This document shows positions 11,101 through 21,439 of a DNA stretch of 64,000 nucleotides, piece by piece; position 1 is the stretch's first letter; every line of letters begins with the position of its first letter. The notes under the pieces were generated by a model. That model ran no database searches and was not told the origin of the DNA. It saw only the letters and a list, made by a program, of their open reading frames with translations. The position numbers and the translations under genes were made by a program. Source of the stretch: Euclidia mi (lineage: Eukaryota; Arthropoda; Insecta; Lepidoptera; Erebidae); the NCBI GenBank assembly GCA_944739405.2, contig OX123199.2, forward strand, positions 7,491,898 to 7,555,897, written 5' to 3'.

Positions 11101-11557
11101 TCACGCATGTCTCCAATTGGGGTAGGCAGAGACTATGGAACGCCAAATGCTCCGGTTCGAACATACCTCTTTCGCTTCCTCGACATTCATTAACCTCATC
11201 ATGCATGCTCGTCGGTTATGGGTACTTTTGATTTGGCCCTTCCGCAGTACGTCACCAATTTGGTCGGCGTAAGTCCGTCTTGGGCGTCCTCTACCGACAT
11301 ATCCATTCATTCTTACTCGATACACTTCTTTCGTAAATCTTCTTTCATCCATCCGTTCCAAGTGTCCAAACCATCGCAGCATACCTACCTTTCTCAATCT
11401 TTGTCACTACATCTTCTTTCAAACCACACCTTTCTCGAATAACACAATTTCTCACTTTATCTGTCATTCTTACCCCACACAAACTCCTCAAAGCTCTCAT
11501 CTCCACAGCATTAATTCTACTTTCATGCTTTTTCTGCCATACCGAGACTTTTAATAT
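11101..11557 (-). mobile_element. RTE-like LINE remnant (C-terminal part), frameshifted
   Basis: On the minus strand the conceptual product carries MLRWFGHLERMDERR, GRGRPRRTYADQIGDVLRK and NRRACMMRLMNVEEAKEVC, the conserved C-terminal block of RTE-type LINE polyproteins. Upstream, another frame gives KHESRINAVEMRALRSLCG and VIRERCGL. The two halves are out of frame because of an extra AGGT near 11385-11392 that looks like a four-base tandem duplication. It is a dead fragment inside the gene A intron, antisense to the gene. Confidence 0.75.
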
Positions 11558-12267
11558 AAAGTTATATAAAAAAGTTTTATGTAAGAAATATATTGTACGA
11601 ATTCAAGACAAAAAATCGTCAACAGACCTTGTACTGTCAGATTTCTTATAATAAATGCCTTTAATTAAAAGTACATTTAAATAATTACAATCGAGAAAAA
11701 TAGGAGCAAACATACATACAAATAAATATATGCAGACAAACACATTCATACCACTCAGTGGTATGAATGTGTTTGTCATTCATAACTCATTCAGTCACTC
11801 TTTCTTTTTTCATTTGTATGCAAAACATAAAGTATATTAAACTATCGCAAGTTTGACAATTTTCTTTTTCGTTCGTATTGACTGACGAATTCAGATTTAG
11901 AAAAAACAAAAAATAAGAAAAAACTGCTGGAGAGGAATTTCAACGCCATTTCTTAATGTAACGTTTTGAATTGAAACTCATCACAAAAGGTTTAACATAA
12001 CTTGATGGAAACAATTTAGACCGTTATAAAGATATAATAAATCCAAGGATATCTTCCTAAAGTAACAGTTATTTTAATATTAAAATGTAATATGATAAAA
12101 TACACCAACCATATAATAGATCAATGGACCATATGGTTTAGTTTGTATAAATTAAGCAAGGGGTAACGATAAAGTTTGCAAAGAATATTCATAATATGTA
12201 ATGTTGGAATCTAATCGACAGCTCATTAGCATATTGTTTACGCCTCTAGGTTATAAAGAGTTGTAAA
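11558..12267. other. Intronic AT-rich sequence with a perfect palindrome
   Basis: There is no coding sequence. It holds CATACATACA-type simple repeats around 11710 and the 43-bp perfect palindrome at 11735-11777, listed separately. Confidence 0.4.
11735..11777. repeat. Perfect 43-bp palindrome
   Basis: Arms of 21 bp (11735-11755 and 11757-11777, starting GACAAACACATTCATACCAC) are exact complements around a single C. The strand could extrude as a hairpin. It has no T-run or gene context that would make it a terminator. Confidence 0.85.
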
Positions 12268-13163
12268 GGCTGCTACACACAGTGCCGGCGGCATGGCCGC
12301 ACGAATGAGCCGCCGGCATGGCCGCGCGAGTAGGCCGCCGGCCGGCCGCGGGTTGCAACTTGCTACTTGTGTTTGGTCGTTCTATTGGGGTTGTCAACCA
12401 TACTTTATAATAACGTTAGGTACTTTATTTTTGGCAATTATACTTTATAAAACCAAACCCTAATTATGAATATTTATCTATTTAACGTTACACATAAGTT
12501 AAATGGATGATGGGAACTATTTAGGCTCAAAGAGATCTAAAAGAAATTCACCACTGATGGTAAATATTTTTTACAGAAAAAGGCAATTGGCAATAGTATA
12601 GACTCACGCCTGTATCTCCGAAGGGGTAGGCAGAGGTGTAATATTACACCCACATTTCGCACACAATTTTTAGGTCCCACGTAATAGGGGCCGAGCCTAT
12701 CGCTGTTACCGGGCACATCACCAGACTCCGGGCTGCTACTGAGTATTCGCAAAAACCCAGTAACACTTTTACTCAACCCGGGAATCGAACCCGGGACCTA
12801 CGATCAGCAGTCGCATACGCTATTCACTGGACCACGGAGGCAATTTATTCTTAAAATCATATCTCCCTCTACGTCCTCGCCACTTCAGAAGTTCAGAATT
12901 AAGGAGTTCAGTGATGAATCCAAAGTGGCAAGAAGAAAGAAATAGAATGTCAATAATTAACGTCTAATTGTTTATTTTTTAATTTTTATTGTCAAACAAG
13001 CTACGTAACATTTAAAGATAGAAAAATTTCCCAAAATAAGTTGGCAACCCTACGTTCTATACAACTGGAATGATGCCCAGCGGCTTTCTGCGGCCGATGC
13101 CGGCGGCATGAGCCGCGCGACAAAAGCCGGCGAATCATGCCGCCGGCACTGTGTGTAGCAGCC
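12268..13163. mobile_element. GC-ended inverted-repeat DNA element (MITE-like), 896 bp
   Basis: Exact 27-bp terminal inverted repeats (12268-12294 and 13137-13163) begin GGCTGCTACACACAGTGCCG. Next to both ends are GC-rich subterminal repeats (GCCGGCGGCATGGCCGC words, 12281-12355 and 13090-13150) in otherwise AT-rich DNA. No transposase frame is present. A minus-strand SINE (12600-12842) sits inside, accounting for a quarter of the length. No clear target duplication was seen. Confidence 0.8.
12600..12842 (-). repeat. tRNA-derived SINE (family 2) nested in the GC-ended element
   Basis: Read on the minus strand, GCCTCCGTGGTCCAGTGAAT resembles a tRNA 5' half with an A-box. GGGTTCGATTCCCGGG is a perfect B-box. 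The body follows, with the CGGAGTCTGGTGATGTGCCC segment, then the tail TACCCCTTCGGAGATACAGG. The layout is the same as the copies at 27489-27732 and 49786-50036. Confidence 0.75.
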
Positions 13164-13862
13164 ATAATATTTCCATTATTTTACGCTTTACTATTCCTTC
13201 ATCAAACTGTAACCTTTTGATTTTCTAAAGGATTAAGGGAAACGACTGCCTGGAATATTGAATATGTCGGCTTTCGTTTAGATATAGGTATTAATATAGG
13301 TTAATCCTTAGAATGGAACTGCGAACATAAATAGTGTACATTTAGATATAAAGGCGATAAAATATATGATATTCTCTACAAGTAATATTATTTTGGCATA
13401 CGTCCAAGGAATAACTAATCTTTTGCATGAACTTTGATATATTTTTGGAAGCTTCGCTGCATGTGAATGTGAATCTAGTTAAATGAAATAATATAACTGA
13501 ACAGTGATAATAAAATACGTAATAAAATATATCAAGCACATTTTCCAAGTTGTCATTATTTCGATTTCTTCGCCAGTATGTGTCTGACATACATAAACAC
13601 GTTCATAAATAACCATCGTTTTTTGTAACCTTGAACTCAATAAATTAAAAATAACTATTGTAGAACGGTAAGACATTTAGCTCTACTAACGTGAGTCGAG
13701 CTACTAATGTGTGTCTACAGCACAATGTTAATATCTCTTTCTTTGAAGTACCTAGGTAATATAATTATGCTGGTAATCACTTGAAATTGTTCTAATTAAT
13801 AACAACGCAGTGAGTATTTTAGATACCATTAACTTTATATCAGATATCATATTTTATATTAT
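13164..13862. other. Intronic AT-rich sequence
   Basis: No feature was recognised. Several minus-strand open stretches of 65-82 codons here have AT-driven composition and no motif. Confidence 0.35.
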
Positions 13863-14479
13863 ATAGGGCGCGAATAGTTATGTATATGTATAGTAGAAGT
13901 AGAGATGTATGTAGGTAAAAAAATTCGGGCAAGTGCGACTCTGACCCGCGCGTTCCGTACACATTTTACCTTATTTGAGGTTGGTGCTAATTACGCTAGT
14001 CCTCTAAATCTGTATGAGCGCCCATACAACTTAGAGGACTATCTTAAATGGAGTCTACTATGTATGGGGACACCCTTAAATTTTCCACTTTTTTATTTTT
14101 TGTAATTTTTCCTTTATTTGTGCTGTGAGATCCTGCTTCTGGCCAAATTTCGTGATTCTAGTTCAACGGGAACTACCATATTGGTTTTCGACCCAAAACC
14201 TATAGGGTACTTACGGTTGACCTAGAATTGTCAATTTTGGTTAAAACCAAGGTCTTACAGCACAAGTAAAGGAAAAATGCCGAAAATAAAAATTGAAAAT
14301 AAAGGTTAATTTTGGTACGTTGAAAGTTTTCGCAAAAATGTAATTTTGACCATATCTTTTTATCGGGTTGACCCAGGACCCTGATTTTTATAAACCTAAT
14401 AGGAACCATAGACCTCAGTATCTGGTATAAATGTCAATTTGCTAGATCCACCCGTTCCTGAGAAAATCAGTGGTGACAC

Positions 14480-14510
<31 letters not shown>

Positions 14511-14780
14511 GACGGACAAGAAAGTGATCTTATAAGGGTTCCTTTTTTACCTTGTGTGGTACGGAACCCTAAAAAGTGATGAATATGCATGTAGAAGGAC
14601 GAAAAGGGAGAGGACGGCCAAGGAAAAGATGGATGGACTGTGTGAGGATGGATATGAAAGAGAAAGGGATAAACGATCGGATGACTGGTGACAGAGAAGT
14701 ATGGAAGCGAAGGACATACTGCGCCGACCCCAAATAAATTCGGACCAGGACAAGACAATGATGATAGGACGCGAATAGTT
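13863..14780 (+). mobile_element. 5'-truncated RTE LINE copy 1 with target duplication, interrupted by another repeat
   Basis: The copy is bracketed by 17-bp direct repeats, ATAGGGCGCGAATAGTT (13863-13879) and ATAGGACGCGAATAGTT (14764-14780, one mismatch). Coding remnants read EMYVGKK, then after the interruption VMNMHVEGRKGRGRPRKRWM and KRRTYCADPK. This is the C-terminal end of an RTE-type LINE with its ATGATG-like tail. Between the two parts (about 13919-14572) lies a different repeat inserted in an A-run. It is a double-layer insertion in the gene A intron, homologous to copy 2 at 15343-15640. Confidence 0.82.
13919..14572. repeat. Dispersed repeat nested in RTE copy 1 (GGTTCCGTAC family)
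   Basis: It begins TTCGGGCAAGTGCGACTC, has GCGCGTTCCGTAC near one end and GGTACGGAACCCTAAAAA at the other, with a GACAGACAGACAGACGGACG microsatellite at 14480-14515. The flanking LINE reading frame resumes exactly after it, which fixes its limits to within a few bases of the A-run. There is no coding capacity. Confidence 0.7.
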
Positions 14781-15326
14781 TGGAATTATTATTTAAAGTA
14801 CTATTATACATTGCTAGTTGTGCAAAACAGTAATTAGTTAATATAAAATTAAGCATTTTAATCATGTAAGTTGCATATATATCTCATAATCGCTGTTACT
14901 TGATTGCTCTAAAACTACTGCATTTTCTACTTTGGAAACCGGAAACTTTAAGTATTTTTAAAGTGTACATAGATATGTTTTGTTTATATAAAACAGCAGA
15001 ATTTTATAATAGATTGGATACTAATTAAAAAGCTGATAACATCAATTGTGTAAACAGTGTCATGATCTCATGATACAATACCAATAAATGTAATAGATGA
15101 AAATGTCCGATACCAATCAATAGAGTACAATTAAGCCCTACCGCTGTTTTCATTATTGGTTCTATTAAATATAATTTTTGTATCAGTTCAAACACAAGGC
15201 TACACTATGGCGATTTTCATCCTATACCTTTTGAAAATACTATCCAGTTCAATTGAAATTTTTGTCAGCTTGTTTTATTTTATCACTTTAACACATGGTT
15301 ATACAATTAAATATTTGTTATTATTA
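14781..15326. other. Intronic AT-rich sequence between two RTE copies
   Basis: No feature was recognised. Confidence 0.35.
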
Positions 15327-15656
15327 ACATACCATATAATATTAGAGGTAGTATGAAAGTGGCGCCCATTTATGAAAAGGTAAAAAGGAGTCGATTTGCC
15401 TGGTATGGACATGTTATGTGAAGGGATGAGATGTACGTAGGTAAGAAAGTGATGAATATGCACGTAGAAGGACGAAAAGGGAGAGGGCGGCCAAGGTAAA
15501 AATGGATGGACTGTGTGATGATGGATAGGAAAGAGAAAGGTATAAACGATCGGATGACTGGTGACAGAGAAGTATGGAAGCGAAGGACATACTGCGCCGA
15601 CCCCAAATAAATTGGGACCAGGTCAAGACAATGATGATGGACATACCATATAATAT
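15327..15656 (+). mobile_element. 5'-truncated RTE LINE copy 2 with perfect 16-bp target duplication
   Basis: Exact direct repeats ACATACCATATAATAT at 15327-15342 and 15641-15656 enclose 298 bp. The reading remnants are VAPIYEKVKRSRFAWYGHVM, GRKGRGRPR and KRRTYCADPK, broken by in-frame stops, followed by the AATGATGATGG tail. The intact duplication suggests a fairly recent event. The 3' duplication copy ends only 43 bases before the acceptor of the last gene A exon, so this LINE now borders the branch-point region. Confidence 0.88.
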
Positions 15657-15699
15657 ATCCTGTATGAAAACATTACAACCGTATTATTTTACGTTTCAG

Positions 15700-17850
15700 A
15701 TAATTGTATATCGTACAGAGCACGAATACATAGTACCACGGGACTACGCGCAGTCTACAGTCACTGAACAGAGTCCAGTACCTCCGCGACGTAACCGCTC
15801 AAGAAGTTCTAGAGGTACATCTCTTTGTGACGACGACCGAACTTCCCACGGTGCTGAATCTCTCACCCTCGACACTAACCTGGCACCAACCGACGCAATT
15901 GATATTGAAAGAGAGATCCGACATGACAGTCCCGGCTACGCAACTGTCGACAAAGGTCCTTACGTACCTAGCAAAGGCGTCCGACGCTCCAAAAGCAAAA
16001 CTCCGCCAAGACGACGCAAAAGTAATAGCTCAGAACGTAAGTACTACACCGTTGGACCTACGAAACCTGTTGGCCCTGATCGGCCACCACGGAAGAAGTC
16101 CTCAACAAGCCTTGTCACCCTAGACAGTTTCACGAAACGTTCAGTAAGCGGTGATTTAACACAATATGTTGAAATAGATGAACCATTTGAAGAAGTTCAT
16201 AAGGACTTGAATTCTGGTGAAGTTGTAAGCAAAATGAAAGACAGGCCATTGCCACCACCTCCACGTCCACCCAGAGGATCGAGACGAGGAAGAAAAGAAA
16301 AAGGTGGGTCATCATTCGACTCTGAAGGCGCGATGGATTTCTCGCATGATTACGAAGGCGACCATATTAAATCAGATGATGTTGTAGAAATAGAAGTATC
16401 TACTCAGACAGATCCTCTTCCAGATGACGTAGATTTTGAATTAGGAATGGACGAAAATCTGGATATGTCGATGTCAAGCTCGTTAAGAGACATGATTGAA
16501 GAGGACTCTATTATACCTAAAAGCCGCGCAAGTCAATTTGAAAGCACTCGTGTCTCACGACCTACTTCAAGGTCAGAAAAATCATTAAAACTTTCAGATC
16601 CCAAAATATCCGAATTGTCTAAACCGAATTTGGGGCGGACCTCACCTACAGTTATATTAGTGGAAAGACGTGTGTCAAGTCCGACTAGAATTAACGAACG
16701 TGACGAAATGTTAACGGAAGCCTCGCTAACAGTTCAGCATATAGATATCGACCAAACTCAAATCCCAGATGTACCTCCACTACCAAGGCCAAGAGGCGCC
16801 ACAAGCGCGGTTCAAAGTTCTAAAAATATTGTGCCGTCAAGCGAGGAGCGAGCGCTCGAAAAAGTGAGTGACGCAAGCAGAGACGTACAGTTAGATAATT
16901 TAGTAACACAACGACTTCAGGTGAGAGATTTAGATGTAGGTCGGCTAAACGTGTCCGAACTACAAGCTAATAAGATTTTAGTGTCAGATATTGAAGGAAT
17001 GACCTTACAAGTATCAGAGTTGGACTCTAAATCAGGACACATTTCCGTAAGTGGCATCGAGTTCTCTCAGTCGGTTATAGATGAGATAGTAAAAAAGTTC
17101 GCTGAAATTTCAACTACTCATGCACCACCACCGCCACCACCACCACAACCAGTGGTAAATCTAGAAGTTATAGAAACTCCGCGGCCGGTGAGTAGAGAAG
17201 AACATACACAAACGGATGATATCCCTGAGAAAATCTCTGAAACTAAAACAGAGACGAAAACTTCTCTAAGCGAAGAAGCAACTCAGTCATCACCTCCTCC
17301 TAGGCCTCCTAGCGCAGATGAGGCAGCAGCGCCACCTCAGAGGCCACCACCTCCAGATTTAACTCCTCTGTTATATTCCTACTTACAAGACATTACAATA
17401 CCTCCTACGGCGTTTTATCCACAGAGATCATTACGAGAGCGACCTTTATCTGAATTTTATGAGTCGCAACATCAAACTCCGCCGCCACCTACGAGACGCG
17501 CTAAAAGAAAACCAGTGGCTCCCCATTCCGAGTCCAGTTCTGACGATGGTAGACCCCGTCCCTCCCCACGGCATATGCCTCCTCCTGTGAGAACGCACGA
17601 GCCCACTATAACAGAAGCAGGTGCGCAATTCTTACGTGTTTGTCACTCATCTATCAGTAGGACTATTAGGAACATTTTTAATTCGTTTATGTCATATGTT
17701 AGCGGTGCGGAGGATAAGAAAGATGTGCAAATGGCTATGGTAATATTCCTAGTGTTGATCGCTGGACTTATCATGTTTGGCCTCAGCGACAGCCGAGCCA
17801 TCCATCACCATCACTGGGAGTTCTTTAATCCACCAGATAGCAAACCATGA
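15700..17850 (+). CDS. Gene A, terminal exon with transmembrane tail anchor
   Basis: The acceptor TTTTACGTTTCAG ends at 15699 and the frame continues in phase 0 with IIVYRTEHEYIVPRDY, matching the donor at 9722. The exon encodes 716 residues (about 1068-1783 of the long form) and stops with TGA at 17848. Seen in order: RS/KR-rich segment (SKSKTPPRRRK); PPPPRPPRGSRRGRK; acidic region; a V/L-periodic block (RLQVRDLDVGRLNVSELQ..., near residues 1470-1530); proline runs (APPPPPPPQP); PPPPTRRAKRK; and a C-terminal hydrophobic segment MAMVIFLVLIAGLIMFGL (about 1745-1762) followed by 21 polar residues with HHHH and NPPDSKP. This is a tail-anchor layout, with the bulk in the cytoplasm and the short tail in the ER or nuclear-envelope lumen. 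The family is not recognised. The open frame upstream of 15700 is LINE sequence, not gene. Confidence 0.88.
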   Translation: MIVYRTEHEYIVPRDYAQSTVTEQSPVPPRRNRSRSSRGTSLCDDDRTSHGAESLTLDTNLAPTDAIDIEREIRHDSPGYATVDKGPYVPSKGVRRSKSKTPPRRRKSNSSERKYYTVGPTKPVGPDRPPRKKSSTSLVTLDSFTKRSVSGDLTQYVEIDEPFEEVHKDLNSGEVVSKMKDRPLPPPPRPPRGSRRGRKEKGGSSFDSEGAMDFSHDYEGDHIKSDDVVEIEVSTQTDPLPDDVDFELGMDENLDMSMSSSLRDMIEEDSIIPKSRASQFESTRVSRPTSRSEKSLKLSDPKISELSKPNLGRTSPTVILVERRVSSPTRINERDEMLTEASLTVQHIDIDQTQIPDVPPLPRPRGATSAVQSSKNIVPSSEERALEKVSDASRDVQLDNLVTQRLQVRDLDVGRLNVSELQANKILVSDIEGMTLQVSELDSKSGHISVSGIEFSQSVIDEIVKKFAEISTTHAPPPPPPPQPVVNLEVIETPRPVSREEHTQTDDIPEKISETKTETKTSLSEEATQSSPPPRPPSADEAAAPPQRPPPPDLTPLLYSYLQDITIPPTAFYPQRSLRERPLSEFYESQHQTPPPPTRRAKRKPVAPHSESSSDDGRPRPSPRHMPPPVRTHEPTITEAGAQFLRVCHSSISRTIRNIFNSFMSYVSGAEDKKDVQMAMVIFLVLIAGLIMFGLSDSRAIHHHHWEFFNPPDSKP

Positions 17851-18890
17851 TCTTCCAATTTCATCGTGAATTGTGCAATAATTGTTTATTTATATGCGAA
17901 GTAGGTTTAAGTTTGACCGACTTTTTAGACGCTAATTGATTAGCTAATTCATTTTTTTAAAGAGGTTTATCCCTCTATAATTTCTTATAAATTTGTGATA
18001 CCTAATACTTTATATTTAATCAATTAATAATACATATGTATGTATATTTAAATACGAATGCCAAAGTTAACATAAAAAGCGTCTAAACAAGTATGGATAT
18101 TTTAGATTACTGTAAAATCGTGAACTGTATGATACGAAGTTTTATGAAAACAGAAATATAAGCATTTCATTCAATCCAGACTTTCCACTACAGTTTATTT
18201 TTAATAAACATTTAGTGTAAATTGTAATTTTAAGTTTATCTGTTTACATATTCTATTTAAGAGCCTGATGGTGCTTGAAGTTTCAAAATGGAAATAATAG
18301 TAGAAACTAGACACTTTAAACCTCAAATCCTAATTAAATATGATGTGAGAATTAAATATACACCTTTTAACTATATAGAAAGTAAGAACAAGTCAAGAAT
18401 GTTATGATGCACTAGAAACAAGGCGTATTGTGAGACTACGACGTATTAAGAGCACGTAAGACATCAAAACCGATCACTAAGCATTAGAAATATCTGGCAT
18501 AAATAACATTATAATTCCTTGGGTATTATTACTACAAACGTCTAAATTTGCACTAAATCAGTACAACCATACCAAGTTGGCTGACGCTGTCAATGTCATA
18601 TTGACAACTGCATTTTCGTTGCAGGGATGCATCCCTATAGAATGTTAGCATTACGCCATCAACCCTGTGTTCGTTTCCTATCTCTTTTACTCCGAAAATT
18701 GTTTACTACGGTGTTAACTTGTATTTATAAAACATGTAATGTATGTACTTTGTTACCTAGTTGTAAAATCTATTAACTGCACTGTTAATTATATTATAAT
18801 ATAGTAGTGTTTCAAAGCGTTATGCATTTTGTAAATTTCAATTTTTGTTGTGCAATTGTAAAGGAAAATAAAATTGTTAAACATTTTATG
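17851..18890 (+). other. Gene A 3' untranslated region
   Basis: About 1 kb of AT-rich non-coding DNA follows the stop codon, with no recognised repeat. An early AATAAA occurs at 18203-18208 and a better-placed one at 18867-18872. Alternative 3' ends are possible. Confidence 0.55.
18867..18872 (+). terminator. Likely poly(A) signal of gene A
   Basis: A canonical AATAAA is followed within 25 bases by a GT/T-rich element (TTTATGTTTGTTTTAATT). It is the last good signal before repeat-containing intergenic DNA resumes. Confidence 0.55.
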
Positions 18891-19333
18891 TTTGTTTTAA
18901 TTACTACGTATTAGCGAACAAGATTACATTTGTCTGTGTCTTCGGAGTTGATTCTAAAGTTACTTGATGGATTGTAATGTGCTTTTCACTAATAGACATT
19001 ACTATGTCTACCTTTCTTATGCTCCACTGATCATAAGAAAGGTTTAGATTTATAAATTGTTTAGGAAGTGCATAATTACCGTATCGGAGAAAATCAAGCC
19101 GTCTTCCTCTTGCTTTATGTCCCTAAACTCTCATATTCATCACTCTTTCAGTTACATGATTTCCTTACCACCTCATAAGTAAAATGCGTTAGCAATAAAC
19201 CTATTTAGACGGCTACAGTATTAGTTCTTATCAACTTAAATACGTAAATAACCTTGAGAATTTTACGCAAATGAAGATAATACTTCACACCATGTAATTT
19301 AAATAATTAAGGACTAATACATACATACATACA
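18891..19333. other. Intergenic sequence
   Basis: No gene or repeat end was recognised. CATACATACATACATA simple repeats at 19318-19335 lead into the SINE-like element that follows. Confidence 0.35.
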
Positions 19334-19545
19334 TAGACTCACGCCTGTTTCCCCGAAGGGGTAGGCAGAGGCATATTGAACGCCCACTTTTCGCCAGTGT
19401 TTTGATCCCACGTAATAGGTGGCGAGCCTATTGCCGCTTATCGGGATATTTTGTATGCCAGAGCCTCGTCCGTTGATCGGCAGGTGCACCACTTGCAGGT
19501 GAGGTTGGCTTGGGACCCTAAGATCTTGGTGGGACCCCTATGACC
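19334..19545 (+). repeat. SINE-like repeat (family 3)
   Basis: The sequence runs from ACTCACGCCTGTTTCCCCGA through CCCACGTAATAGGTGGCGAG to CAGGTGAGGTTGGCTTGGGA. It shares its first 45 bases with the tail of SINE family 2, but the remainder differs. Related copies are at 26306-26466 (internally deleted) and 32216-32425 (minus). Confidence 0.65.
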
Positions 19546-19743
19546 TAAGGACTAATGCGCGACAAAATCAATGTAAGTGCATTTACTATTAGCGATAGAC
19601 ATAGGTTAACGATACAAAAATATTGAAAGTATCTACCTAATTGTTACCTTTCCTAGAGACATCAGTCATCAGGCTTAGAAACGGGTTGCAGTTCCTTTGA
19701 ATTATTGCGTCGAGGCTTTCATGTACCTAAGCTTTTCCTCATA

Positions 19744-21185
19744 TTATGTACCAGGGGTGTTACGAATATTCGCATCCGCATCCGCAAATGCGGAACATCC
19801 GCATTAATTTAGACATCTGCATCCGCATTCACATCCGCATCAATCAATGCGGAGTTTTAACGGATGCAGATTCACATCAACAAGTAGCTACATGAAAAGA
19901 AAGTGGGCGGAGCCAGAGTGGCACATGTTTCGCGTTTGTTTTGGAAATTTTCTTCTTTTGAAGATAACAACTTATATGCGATTTCAAAATATTGAGATTC
20001 CAAGCATAATTTTTTCAAACCAGTCACCGAAGAAAAATAAAAGATAAAATAATGAAGATGGTAAATGACCCTGTCGTCACTTATTCTAATGAGAATGAGA
20101 GATTCTCTCGATCCTGAACCAGCAACGTCCTGTACGGGTAAAAAGACTTGTTTAAAAAGCGATCTTGCCATGGTCTTAGATTCATCGAGCAAAGATTAAC
20201 GTGAAGGAGAACCAGACAGCAGTAGCCCCGATGCTCTTATCCGCAAAGAATTTGTTGCCTATTTATCGTAACGAGAAAATACTGGATTTAGATGAAAACT
20301 AACTTAATTGGTGGAAAGTTAACCGTTGTGATTTGTTTTTTATATGGTAATAGGCGGCAAACGAGCAGACGGATCACCTGATGGTAAGCAAATTACCGCC
20401 GCCCCTTGGACACAAGCAACACCACACGAGTCACAAGCGCGTTGTCGCCCCTTGGGGTTGGGAAAATGGACAGTATGAGGAGTGGGATGAGGGAAAAGGA
20501 ACAGGGCATAGGGCCTCCGGCACTCTCACTCACCGAACGAAACGCAACAGTTTAGGTACTGTTACTTTACGTCGATTTTCTGTGAGAGGGTAGTTGGTAC
20601 TTCCCCGGTCGAGCCGGCCCATTCATGCTGAAATCAGCAAGGCTCTACTACCTATAGCATATATATAGATATATATAGAATTTAAATTCTCTCCAAATTA
20701 GCATGCAGATATTTATCACCTTCACCAGCCAGTGTTCCCAGCGAACAACTACTTATTTAGTGCAGCTGGGTTAATAGGTATAATCCACTTAGAAACAGGT
20801 TGGAAGCTGAGAAGGCTGCAATTTTTCTATTTATTAAATATAATTCACAAATTTTTAACTTTCATTATTAAATATTATAATTTTTATAACGAAACTCGAA
20901 GCTCAAAATTCTGTTGTGTCATAAGTAAAACTAAAAACTTGCAAATATTTTTCTAAAATATGATTAAATAAATAAAAAGTTGAAATTAAATTGATTTTCA
21001 GTTATTTATGTACTTAAAATTTAAATAATTATCCTTTTAAAAGCCCAAAATCCGCATCCGCATCCGTATCGCATCCGCATCCGCATCGAATCCGCATCCG
21101 CGGATGTGTACTTCTAATAATCCGCATCCGCATCTGCATCCGCGGATGTCTAAATTTTCGCATCCGCAACAACCCTATTATGTAC
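19744..21185. mobile_element. hAT-like element with 8-bp target duplication (non-autonomous)
   Basis: Direct 8-bp repeats TTATGTAC (19744-19751, 21178-21185) flank a 1426-bp element. The ends are CAGGGGTGTTACG... and, inverted, TAGGGTTGTTGCG.... An 8-bp duplication and CAGGG-type ends are characteristic of hAT transposons. Both subterminal regions are packed with ATCCGCATCCGC-type hexamer arrays (19768-19870 and 21048-21168), some inverted. No intact transposase was found: open stretches inside are below 110 codons and lack a DDE/RNase-H-like signature that I can see. A second repeat (20333-20655) is nested inside. Confidence 0.83.
20333..20655. repeat. Dispersed repeat nested in the hAT element (GGCAAACGAGCAGACGG family)
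   Basis: GCGGCAAACGAGCAGACGG, CACCTGATGGTAAGCAAATT and GCGTTGTCGCCCCTTGGGG are hallmarks of a repeat that is very common in lepidopteran genomes. It ends near GCAAGGCTCTACTACCTATA. It is non-coding, and the class is not certain. Confidence 0.6.
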
Positions 21186-21439
21186 TAGGGATGCGACGAC
21201 AGATGCATTCAATGCACATCTCATAAGATCGTATCTTTGGCGACATACCTATAACCGAATGTGACGTTGAAACCAACATGCGAAAGTTATTTATTAGCAA
21301 AGTTTAGAAAAAAATTGAAATTTCAATGTTCAATAACTCCAAATAGTTACTCCAAATACTATACTCCAAATAGTTACATGCGAATTTTATGCTGGAAATG
21401 TATATGTAGAAATAATGAATTGGTCAAATATATTTTAAT

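Noticed and set aside
15574..15699. ATG-like start 42 codons upstream of the last exon of gene A
   Set aside because: These codons are RTE LINE sequence read in a non-native frame plus its target duplication. A clean acceptor at 15699 in phase with the donor at 9722 explains the true start of the exon.
17731..17850. KASH domain in the gene A C-terminus
   Set aside because: The transmembrane segment fits, but the lumenal tail is too short and ends NPPDSKP, not the PPPX type.
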